A stretch of DNA of 15,369 nucleotides. Origin: DAOTVS01 sp034436375 (GTDB lineage: Bacteria; Chloroflexota; Anaerolineae; SpSt-313). The stretch is taken from NCBI GenBank assembly GCA_034436375.1, contig DAOTVS010000163.1:1-15369 (forward strand). Direction: 5' to 3'. This document shows, in pieces, positions 7,124 through 13,611 of this stretch; positions within the stretch are counted from its first letter, which is position 1; the number at the start of each line of letters is the position of its first letter. Under the pieces are notes generated by a model, which saw nothing but the letters and a program-made list of their open reading frames with translations, was not told where the DNA came from and searched no databases. The translations under genes were made by a program, and so were the position numbers.

Positions 7124-8411
7124 CCCACGTCTGCGCATCGAGGGCGGCCAAAAAGTCCTCCCGGCTGACCGGCTTGCGGATAAACCCTGCTGCCCCCAGG
7201 CCAAGCGCCAGGTGCTCCTGGGGCAGGATTGTGCAGACGAGGATCGGCACGTCGCGCGTTGCCGGGTGCTCACGCAGGCGCCCCAATAGTTCCCAGCCGT
7301 CGATGCCGGGCAGCATCACATCGAGCACAATGATCTCCGGCGCTTCTGCCTCGGCTGCAGCCAGCGCCCGTTGCGGATCGGCCACGGCGCTAAAGCGATA
7401 GCAACTGCCGACGAGGTAGCGCTCCAGCAATTGCAGCGTATCAGCGTTATCGTCGATGACCAGCACAGTGGCCTCGGGGACGGCGGGCAGAAGCAGGCGT
7501 GCGCTGAAAGGTGAGCCCTCTCCTTCGCCGGGCAGGATCTCCATTGTGCCCCCCACCGGCTCAATCAGCTGGCGCGCCATGGCCAGGTTCTCCGCCGGGT
7601 CCTCCCCTGCCTCACCTCTTCCTGCTGTAGAGACGGGCAAATCGCCTGCTTGCGGGCTGGCCGTCTCCACAGGCTCGGCCGCCCGCGGCGCGATGCGCAA
7701 TGCGACGCGCCCATGTTCCAGGTGCGCCTCCATCTTGACCCGGCCCCCCGGTGTGCAGCGGATGGCCGCCATGAGCCCATTGAGCAGGGCCTGGCGCAGC
7801 AGCGCCTCGGGCACCGCCAGGTGAGGCAATGAAGCCGGGACGGTGCAGTCAACCTGCACCCCGAGCGACTGCGTCAGCGGCGTCACCACACGGAGCGCCG
7901 CGGCCAGGAGTTGCCCCAGGTCCACCGGGTCGCTGGGCAACGAGCGGCAGAGCCAGGCCAGCTCCTGCTCGCGGCTGGGCGTGCCCGCCTCCGTCGGGGC
8001 TGCCGGGGTGGCCTCCTGGCGGGCCGGTGCAGGCAAGGAGAGGTCATAGTGGGCGCGGAGGTGCTCGGCCAAGAGCTCGATAGCGGTGTTCTCCAGGCGA
8101 CGCAGCTGCCGGCTGCTCAGGCCCAGGTCCCCGGCCACCTCGCGCTGCGTGAATTGCTCCGTGTAGCGTTGGAACAAGACGTGGTAGATGCGCCAGGCGC
8201 CGGCCTGCAGGGGCACCTCATCGCCGGGCTTGAGCGCCTCGATGGCCTCCGTCAGAATGCGGCGCAGGGCGGCAGCCGGGTCTTTGGCCCCTTGCAATGC
8301 GAACATCCCCACCAATGGGCTGCGCCGCAGCTCGGCCGGTTCGTACAGATAGTGCAGGGCCCTGTGCAGTTCCTCGACAAGCCTTGCCAGGGCCAGATCA
8401 TCCCCGCCCAT
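7098..8411 (-). CDS. Response regulator: N-terminal HTH, degenerate HATPase, C-terminal receiver
   Basis: A 437-residue cytoplasmic protein with an unusual order of parts. Residues about 75-122 contain a helix-turn-helix-like segment (FTQREVAGDLGLSSRQLRRL), suggesting DNA binding. Residues about 165-310 resemble a histidine-kinase ATPase fold: LLRQALLNGLMAAI at the N-box keeps Asn211 but not the second Asn, and the glycine-rich ATP lid is missing, so catalysis is unlikely. No HisKA domain or phospho-acceptor His is seen. The C-terminal receiver (about 314-428) is complete: Asp320 and Asp321, phospho-acceptor Asp364 in VLDVMLPGIDG, Thr394 and Lys413. The start ATG overlaps the first of four 11-bp repeats and has only a close GAGGGG as a ribosome site. 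It converges on the hybrid kinase and diverges from the transport operon, so it may control that operon. The last codons lie in a repeat array. Confidence 0.88.
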   Translation of the reverse strand: MGGDDLALARLVEELHRALHYLYEPAELRRSPLVGMFALQGAKDPAAALRRILTEAIEALKPGDEVPLQAGAWRIYHVLFQRYTEQFTQREVAGDLGLSSRQLRRLENTAIELLAEHLRAHYDLSLPAPARQEATPAAPTEAGTPSREQELAWLCRSLPSDPVDLGQLLAAALRVVTPLTQSLGVQVDCTVPASLPHLAVPEALLRQALLNGLMAAIRCTPGGRVKMEAHLEHGRVALRIAPRAAEPVETASPQAGDLPVSTAGRGEAGEDPAENLAMARQLIEPVGGTMEILPGEGEGSPFSARLLLPAVPEATVLVIDDNADTLQLLERYLVGSCYRFSAVADPQRALAAAEAEAPEIIVLDVMLPGIDGWELLGRLREHPATRDVPILVCTILPQEHLALGLGAAGFIRKPVSREDFLAALDAQTWGNWGDQRK

Positions 8412-8454
8412 GTCCCCTCACTGTCCGCTTCATGTCCACCCCTTGTCTCCTCCA
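8411..8454 (+). promoter_or_regulatory. Four 11-bp direct repeats of TGTCY, probable regulator-binding array
   Basis: TGTCC occurs at 8411, 8422 and 8433 and TGTCT at 8444, each exactly 11 nt apart. A further in-phase TGACC lies at 8466, skipping one position. The array lies between the regulator start codon and the extended -10 at 8499-8507, about 60-105 nt upstream of the likely transcription start of the binding-protein gene. Direct repeats at 11 bp are known for tandem response-regulator binding, for example PhoB boxes with a TGTCA core. Binding by the neighbouring regulator is inference. The purine-rich opposite strand could instead be part of that gene's translation start region. Confidence 0.55.
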
Positions 8455-8498
8455 GGGCCGCTGGCTGACCAAATACAAGCCTCAAATCGGGCACTTTA

Positions 8499-8507
8499 TG
8501 GTATAAT
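8499..8507 (+). promoter_or_regulatory. Extended -10 promoter of the sugar-binding-protein operon
   Basis: TGGTATAAT is a perfect extended -10 element (TGnTATAAT). I see no good -35 hexamer at 16-18 bp, which fits an extended -10 or activator-dependent promoter. Transcription would start near 8514, giving a leader of about 155 nt before the start codon at 8670. Confidence 0.7.
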
Positions 8508-8513
8508 GGAATG

Positions 8514-8669
8514 CAACCTGGAGTCTGATCTACGGCCTTGTCGCACCGACTATACCACGTCGTGCCTCAGTCCGCAAAAAGGGAAGGGGGTGATTCGGCA
8601 TCGTCTGAGCCATCCCGTGTATCGGCGCCCATATTGGCATGCTGTTACAACCCAGGAGGAATTCGAGTC
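8514..8669 (+). other. Long untranslated leader of the transport operon
   Basis: The frame of the binding-protein gene is open upstream through this stretch, but the protein made there has no signal-peptide character, while the ATG at 8670 has both an ideal ribosome site and a signal peptide. I therefore read it as a leader. It holds a purine tract at 8576-8591 and an imperfect palindrome near GCCCATATTGGC (8627-8638). I see no riboswitch class that I can name. Confidence 0.4.
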
Positions 8670-10097
8670 ATGGAAAAGAGCAAGTTGTCGCGTCGCCAGT
8701 TCCTTGGCCTCGCTGCGGCTGCCGCTGGCGCCAGCATGGCGCTGGCCGCCTGTGCGCCGGCTGCTCAGCCGACCGCAGCGCCCGCTGCCGAGGCGACCAC
8801 GGCGCCCGCTGCCGAGGCGACCAAGGCGCCGGCCGCAACGGCTGTGCCGGCCTCGTCGGGCGAAAAGGTCAATCTGCGCTTTATCAAGCTCTCCATGTCG
8901 GACCCCGTGTCCAGTTATTTCAACGACACGGCCATCCCCGGCTTCCAGAAAGCCAACCCCAACATGACTGTCACAGTGGATATGAGCGACTGGGACCACC
9001 TGGGAGAGAAGCTCATGACCAGCTTCGCCGGCAACCTGCCGGTGGACCTCATCGAGACGGGCTCCGACTGGGTAGGCCCTTACGCCAAGCGCAAGCAGTT
9101 CCTGCCTATCGATGATTACATCAGCAAAGACTACCAGGATGAGATTGGCGATTTCTACAAAGACATGGTCGATATCTCCGTCTACCAGGGCCAGTTGATG
9201 GGGCTGCCCTACATCCTGGATATCCGCACCATGACCTATCGCAAGGACCAGTTCCAGGAAGTTGGCCTCGACCCCGAAAAACCGCCTCAGACCTGGGACG
9301 ATCTGGTAGCTTACGCCACCAAGCTGGTACAGAGGGACTCTTCGGGCAATATCACCCGGGCCGGGTATATGGCCAGCTGCGGCACCCCGGGCGATGCCTT
9401 TTTCGAGTACTGGTATCACCTGGTTGAGAACGGTTCCAACTTTATCGTGCCCTGGGGCAGCTGGGACACCAAAGACATCAAGATCAATAGCCCCGAGGGC
9501 GTAGAGGCGCTCCAGTTCCTCTATGACCTGATCAACAAGTACAAGGTTACCCCGCTCACCGGCATGACCAGCAAGAACCCCGACCTCTCGCCTGTGGCCG
9601 CGGGTGTGGCCTCGATGGCCTTCAACGGCTCCTGGGAGATCGGCAACTGGAGACAGTACCAGCCCGACAAGATCGCCAATCTGGGCATCGGTGTGCCGCT
9701 GATGAAGAAGACGCGCAAGAACTATGTGTGCCCCAACGTGTACACCATTGGCTCCAACACCAAGCATCCCGATCAGGCCTGGGCACTGATGAAATACATG
9801 GTGTCTAAGGATGTCATGACCGGCATGCTCTCTCCGGATGCGTCAAGCCCGCCACGCAAGTCCATCGCCGCCGATGCCGACTATATGAAGGACCCCATGC
9901 TGCAGGCCTTCCAGGCCATCCCCGACAAGGGCTGGGGCACCACCACGCCGCAGGCCATGGACGCGCCGATGAACTATATTGTCGGTAACTATGTCCAGGC
10001 TGCCCTCCGCGATCAGATGACTATCCAGGCTGCGCTCGACAAGGCGGCCGCGGATGTGGCGCAGAAGATCGAGGAGTCGGCCCAGTCGCAGCAATAA
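8670..10097 (+). CDS. Extracellular solute-binding protein, sugar ABC transporter (lipoprotein)
   Basis: A 475-residue family 1 sugar-binding protein. ATG 8670 is preceded by AGGAGGA (8654-8660). The N-terminus has a twin-arginine-like motif, SRRQFLG, a hydrophobic stretch and a lipobox ending at Cys28 (MALAAC), so the mature protein should be lipid-anchored outside the membrane. A short Ala/Pro/Thr-rich linker with a duplicated eight-residue unit follows. The rest has the usual two-lobe binding-protein pattern, with SYFNDTAIPGFQKANPNM early and GVASMAFNGSWEIGNW (the segment before the last hinge) later. It is first in an operon with two permeases and an aminotransferase and would capture the imported sugar; which sugar is unknown. 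The gene has an extended -10 promoter with 11-bp repeats upstream. Confidence 0.95.
   Translation: MEKSKLSRRQFLGLAAAAAGASMALAACAPAAQPTAAPAAEATTAPAAEATKAPAATAVPASSGEKVNLRFIKLSMSDPVSSYFNDTAIPGFQKANPNMTVTVDMSDWDHLGEKLMTSFAGNLPVDLIETGSDWVGPYAKRKQFLPIDDYISKDYQDEIGDFYKDMVDISVYQGQLMGLPYILDIRTMTYRKDQFQEVGLDPEKPPQTWDDLVAYATKLVQRDSSGNITRAGYMASCGTPGDAFFEYWYHLVENGSNFIVPWGSWDTKDIKINSPEGVEALQFLYDLINKYKVTPLTGMTSKNPDLSPVAAGVASMAFNGSWEIGNWRQYQPDKIANLGIGVPLMKKTRKNYVCPNVYTIGSNTKHPDQAWALMKYMVSKDVMTGMLSPDASSPPRKSIAADADYMKDPMLQAFQAIPDKGWGTTTPQAMDAPMNYIVGNYVQAALRDQMTIQAALDKAAADVAQKIEESAQSQQ
8778..8825 (+). repeat. Two tandem 24-nt units coding the lipoprotein linker
   Basis: Two adjacent 24-nt copies (8778-8801 and 8802-8825) differ only near the last codon and encode the linker unit APAAEATT/K. 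The linker tethers the binding domain to the lipid anchor and could vary in copy number by slippage. Confidence 0.75.
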
Positions 10098-10100
10098 GGC

Positions 10101-10240
10101 GTGAACGTGACGCGTGATACGTGAGGTCTTGCAGGGCAAGGTCGCGTTGCCCTAAGAAGCGATCATGCCGGCCTGATGTTGCAGCAGCGAGACATGGCCG
10201 CGCCGATCTCACGTATCACGCATCGCGCATCACGGATCAC
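10101..10240. repeat. Inverted heptamer-array element (GTGA family)
   Basis: The left array has GTGA-starting words at 10101 (six nt), 10107, 10114 and 10121. On the opposite strand, five consecutive 7-mers read leftward from 10240 to 10206, four beginning GTGA and one GCGA. The inner arms 10112-10125 and 10208-10221 are perfectly complementary over 14 bp. Inside is a small hairpin (AGGGCAA at 10133-10139, TTGCCCT at 10147-10153). The element fills the gap between the binding-protein and permease genes and ends 8 nt before the GGAGAG ribosome site of the permease. Confidence 0.8.
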
Positions 10241-10260
10241 GACCGATCGGAGAGCAAAGT

Positions 10261-11178
10261 ATGATGCAAACTCAGGCCCTGGCGACGTCGCGGCGTCGCT
10301 CACCCTGGCGGCTGACTCGCCAGGAGAGGGCGGCGATCCTCTTCGTGCTGCCGCTGATGGTGCCGATGACCATCTATTGGATTATCCCCTCGCTGTCCTC
10401 ACTCTACTATAGCCTGACCAACTATAGTGTGGTCATGGAGACCAAATGGGTGGGTCTGGCGAACTTCGTCAAGATGGCGAACGACCCGCTTTTCTGGCGC
10501 TCGCTCCTGAATTCGGCCTATTTCACGGTGGGCAGTATCCCCCTCAACATGATAGCCGGGTTGCTGCTGGCGCTGGCGGTGAACGCGGGCATCCGTTTCC
10601 GCAACTTTTTCCGTGTGGTCTACTACCTGCCCCTCGTCACCTCGACCATCGCCCTTTCCATGGTGTGGCTGTGGCTCTTTGACCCGAACTATGGGCTGCT
10701 GAACGCCTTTCTGCACATCTTTGGTGTGCCGCCCCAGCAGTGGCTGCAGAGCACGACCCAGGCTATGCCATCCATTATCCTGATGAGCGTGTGGAGTGGG
10801 GTTGGCGGCACGATGATCATCTATCTGGCGGGGTTGCAGGGCATTCCGGACCAGATCTATGAGGCGGCCCAGGTAGATGGTGCTGACAGTTGGCAGAGTT
10901 TCTGGTACATTACCCTGCCCTCGCTGCAGCCGGTGACCCTCTACGTGCTGGTCACGTCCATCATTGGCTCGTTCCAGATCTTTGGCCCCATCTATGCCAT
11001 GACCGACGGCGGCCCGGCCTTCGCCACCACCACGATTGTACACCAGATTTATATCAATGGCTTCCGCTACTTTAGTATGGGCTACGCGGCCGCCCAATCG
11101 TGGGTGTTGTTCATCCTGTTGCTGGGGCTCTCGATCGTGAACCTGCAGCTGATGACGCAAGGCTTGAGGGGGGAGTGA
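10261..11178 (+). CDS. ABC sugar transporter permease, MalF/UgpA type
   Basis: A 305-residue inner-membrane permease. ATG 10261 has GGAGAG (10249-10254) six bases upstream; the next codon is also ATG. About six membrane helices are visible, the first at RAAILFVLPLMVPMTIYWII. The EAA loop EAAQVDGADSWQSFWYITLP begins near residue 201 and is complete, so the protein should dock an ATPase. The loop before the last helix has the usual TDGGPAFATTT pattern. It follows the binding-protein gene after a repeat-filled gap and stands 2 nt before the second permease, so the two permeases are surely co-transcribed and probably translationally coupled. No ATPase gene is in the window; a shared one elsewhere is assumed. 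Confidence 0.95.
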   Translation: MMQTQALATSRRRSPWRLTRQERAAILFVLPLMVPMTIYWIIPSLSSLYYSLTNYSVVMETKWVGLANFVKMANDPLFWRSLLNSAYFTVGSIPLNMIAGLLLALAVNAGIRFRNFFRVVYYLPLVTSTIALSMVWLWLFDPNYGLLNAFLHIFGVPPQQWLQSTTQAMPSIILMSVWSGVGGTMIIYLAGLQGIPDQIYEAAQVDGADSWQSFWYITLPSLQPVTLYVLVTSIIGSFQIFGPIYAMTDGGPAFATTTIVHQIYINGFRYFSMGYAAAQSWVLFILLLGLSIVNLQLMTQGLRGE

Positions 11179-11180
11179 CC

Positions 11181-12101
11181 ATGAGCGCTACCACTGCCGC
11201 CAAGAGCTTACGGAGTACTGTGCGCAAGTCGAGGCGAGCGGGCCGCGCATTAGGCATGACCTTGCTCTACCTGGTGCTTGCGGCCACGGCTATCTCCATG
11301 CTGGTTCCTTTCCTGTGGATGGTCTTTACCTCGTTCAAGCCCCGGAACGAGGTCTTCCAGATGCCGCCGGTGATCTTTACGACCAGCTATACGATCGAGA
11401 ACTTTGTGCGGGCCCTGACGCGAGGGAATTTCAACCTCTACTTTGCCAACAGCCTGATCGTCTCGGGCACGTCGACCGTGTTGAACGTCTTGATCACCTC
11501 TATGGCCGGGTACGCCTTTTCTCGCCTGCTATGGCGGGGGCGTGAGTTCTTGTTCATGGTCGTGTTGGCCGTGATGATGCTGCCCGGGCTGATCGCCCTC
11601 ATCCCCACTTTTCTCATTGTCAAAGGCACGCCCTTTGCCGGGGGCAACAACTGGCTGGGGCAGGGCGGCACGGGCTGGCTGGATAGCTACCCGGGGCTCA
11701 TCGTCCCCTCCCTGGGCGGCGGCTTTACGGTCTTTCTGTTGCGCCAGTTCTTCATGACCCTGCCCAAAGAGCTGGAGGATGCGGCGCGCATCGATGGCTG
11801 CAGCGAGTTTACCATCTACTCGCGCATCATCCTGCCCCTCTCACGGCCTGTGCTGGCCGTCGTGGCCATCTTTAATTTCCAGGGCTCCTGGAACGATTTT
11901 CTCTGGCCGCTGGTCATCGTGCAGAGTGACCGCATGCGCACCATACAACTGGGGCTCACCCTCTTCCATTCTCAGCACAACGTCGACTGGGGTGTGCTCA
12001 TGGCCGGAACGACGATCGCCACCATACCCACGGTGATCGTCTTCCTGGCTGCCCAGAAACACTTTGTGCAGGGTATCGCCCTGACGGGTATCAAGGGGTA
12101 G
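11181..12101 (+). CDS. ABC sugar transporter permease, MalG/UgpE type
   Basis: A 306-residue permease starting 2 nt after the stop of its partner, with GGGGGGAG at the end of that gene as ribosome site. Upstream in-frame codons to 11100 would lie inside the previous gene and are rejected. It has a basic N-terminal tail, the first helix with PFLWMVFTSFK, the EAA loop DAARIDGCSEFTIYSRIILP near residue 200, and SWNDFLWPL after it. Residues about 149-170 form a glycine-rich insert in the loop ahead of the EAA helix pair, which the permease at 466 lacks. The two permeases of this system form the membrane channel fed by the lipoprotein at 8670. Confidence 0.95.
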   Translation: MSATTAAKSLRSTVRKSRRAGRALGMTLLYLVLAATAISMLVPFLWMVFTSFKPRNEVFQMPPVIFTTSYTIENFVRALTRGNFNLYFANSLIVSGTSTVLNVLITSMAGYAFSRLLWRGREFLFMVVLAVMMLPGLIALIPTFLIVKGTPFAGGNNWLGQGGTGWLDSYPGLIVPSLGGGFTVFLLRQFFMTLPKELEDAARIDGCSEFTIYSRIILPLSRPVLAVVAIFNFQGSWNDFLWPLVIVQSDRMRTIQLGLTLFHSQHNVDWGVLMAGTTIATIPTVIVFLAAQKHFVQGIALTGIKG

Positions 12102-12106
12102 TGTAG

Positions 12107-12178
12107 CTCGCAGTAACTCATAGGAACTCGGAGCGGGGGGCCTTTCAGTTCCCACGAGCTCCCATGAGTTCCCCCGAG
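12107..12178. repeat. Inverted decamer-array element
   Basis: The left array has 10-mers starting at 12107, 12117 and 12127, each beginning CTC. On the opposite strand, 10-mers beginning CTC start at 12178, 12168 and 12158. Arms 12113-12130 and 12155-12172 match as an inverted repeat at 15 of 18 positions. The spacer is only about 12 nt, so a transcript could fold into a stable hairpin between the permease stop and the aminotransferase ribosome site. Confidence 0.75.
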
Positions 12179-12208
12179 CACAAGTATCGGTTGGATAAGG
12201 AGAAACCC

Positions 12209-13480
12209 ATGGCTTCTGATCGCAAGCTCGCTATCGATGGCGGCACCCCCGCCCGCACGCGCCAGAACCCGCCCATGTACCCTGGCGGCATGATGATCGG
12301 CGCAGAAGAAGAGCAGTCGGTACTGGAAGTGCTGCGCGCCAAGCGCCTCTTCCGCTACTATGGGCCAGAAAAGGGTCCCTCCAAGGCTGCCCAGCTCGAG
12401 GAGGCTTTCGCTGCCCGCATGGGCGCCGCCCATGCCCTGGCCGTTACCTCGGGCACCGCCTCTCTCATCTGCGGCCTGCAGGGCGTGGGTGTGGGTCCGG
12501 GCGATGAGGTGATCGTGCCTGCCTACACCTGGATTGCCTCGGCGACCGCCGTGCTGGCCGTCGGCGGCATTCCCATCATGGCTGAGGTTGATGAGTCCCT
12601 TACCCTCGACCCGGAGGATGCCGAGCGCAAGATCACTCCTTTCACCAAGGCCATTCTGCCGGTGCACATGCGCGGCGCGCCCGCCCGCATGGATGCGATC
12701 ATGGATGTGGCCCGCCGCCATGGGCTCAAGGTTGTGGAGGATTCCGCTCAGGCCGACGGCGGCTCGTTCAAGGGGCGGCGATTGGGCTCGATCGGTGATG
12801 TCGGCTGTTTCAGCCTGCAGTTCAACAAGATCCTTACTGCCGGCGAAGGCGGCATGGTGATCACCAGCGACGACCAGGTGTGGAAGCGCGCCATGATGTT
12901 CCACGACGTCGGCGCGGGCAGCCGGGCGCACGTGCCGCCGCAGGAGGTCCTGTGGGGCATCAACTTCCGCATGCCGGAGCTGCTGGCGGCGGTGATGCTG
13001 GTGCAGCTGCAGCGGCTGGATGGCATCCTCGATGCCATGCGGGCGCGCAAGCGCATGCTCAAGGCGGGAATAGAGGAGGTGGCAGCGCGCAAGGGCGTCA
13101 CCTTCCGCGAGCTTACCGATCCGGAAGGCGATACCGGTGTTGCTTTCATCTTCTTCGCCAAGGATGCCGCCACAGCCGGGCGCGTTACCGAGGCCCTGGG
13201 GGCCGAAGGCGTCGGCGGTTGGCATCTGTATGACCCCGATCATAGCGACTATCACGTCTACCGGCACTGGGTGCCGATCATGGAGCAGCGCTCCTGGAAC
13301 CAGGCCGGCGCCCCGTGGTGTTGGGCCAAGCGGGAGATCAAGTACAGCCCCGACATGTGCCCTCGCACCCTGAATCTCCTGGGCCGCGCCGTGAACGTGG
13401 ATGTGAGCCCCCTCCTGACAAACGAGGATGTGGAAGAGACCATCGAGGGGCTGAACAAGGTATTGGATGCGCTAGGCTGA
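12209..13480 (+). CDS. DegT/DnrJ/EryC1-family PLP-dependent aminotransferase
   Basis: A 423-residue fold-type I aminotransferase of the sugar/cyclitol class. I choose ATG 12209, with AAGGAG (12197-12202) six bases upstream; an in-frame ATG at 12164 lies inside a repeat array and has no ribosome site. Motifs include LAVTSGTASLICGLQGVGV (cofactor phosphate region), VPAYTWIASA, VVEDSAQADGG (Asp that binds the pyridine nitrogen) and FNKILTAGEGG, where Lys207 should form the aldimine with PLP. Relatives transfer amino groups to keto-sugars or scyllo-inosose, and a few act as regulators or dehydratases. Placement after a sugar importer suggests making or degrading an amino-sugar or aminocyclitol, or modifying the imported sugar; the substrate is not readable. 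Confidence 0.92.
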   Translation: MASDRKLAIDGGTPARTRQNPPMYPGGMMIGAEEEQSVLEVLRAKRLFRYYGPEKGPSKAAQLEEAFAARMGAAHALAVTSGTASLICGLQGVGVGPGDEVIVPAYTWIASATAVLAVGGIPIMAEVDESLTLDPEDAERKITPFTKAILPVHMRGAPARMDAIMDVARRHGLKVVEDSAQADGGSFKGRRLGSIGDVGCFSLQFNKILTAGEGGMVITSDDQVWKRAMMFHDVGAGSRAHVPPQEVLWGINFRMPELLAAVMLVQLQRLDGILDAMRARKRMLKAGIEEVAARKGVTFRELTDPEGDTGVAFIFFAKDAATAGRVTEALGAEGVGGWHLYDPDHSDYHVYRHWVPIMEQRSWNQAGAPWCWAKREIKYSPDMCPRTLNLLGRAVNVDVSPLLTNEDVEETIEGLNKVLDALG

Positions 13481-13503
13481 TCTCTTGAGATAGCGATCTG
13501 CGA

Positions 13504-13585
13504 ACCACAAAGCCACAAAGGACACAAAGAGCTGGCAAGGATACGTCCTCGGTTCTGTGCGCCTTTGTGGCTTTGTTTTGGTGGT
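13504..13585. repeat. Inverted CACAAAG-word element
   Basis: CACAAAG occurs at 13506, 13514 and 13523, with steps of 8 and 9 nt. On the opposite strand the related words start at 13577, 13569 and 13560, with the same steps of 8 and 9. The inner arms 13507-13521 and 13562-13576 are perfectly complementary over 15 bp (ACAAAGCCACAAAGG). The element lies between the aminotransferase stop and the GH3 ribosome site. Confidence 0.78.
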
Positions 13586-13611
13586 AAGGGGATCCCCAGC
13601 GGAGGGTAACT

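Noticed and set aside
8627..8638. LacI-type operator at GCCCATATTGGC
   Set aside because: The palindrome is short with a mismatched pair, lies downstream of the start site, and no LacI-family gene is in view.
8538..8669. An N-terminal extension of the sugar-binding protein
   Set aside because: The frame is open, but the extension would bury the twin-arginine and lipobox signal, while ATG 8670 has an ideal ribosome site.
11972..13267. A 431-codon minus-strand open frame opposite the aminotransferase
   Set aside because: The plus strand has full PLP-aminotransferase motifs with a ribosome site; the antisense frame has no domain pattern.
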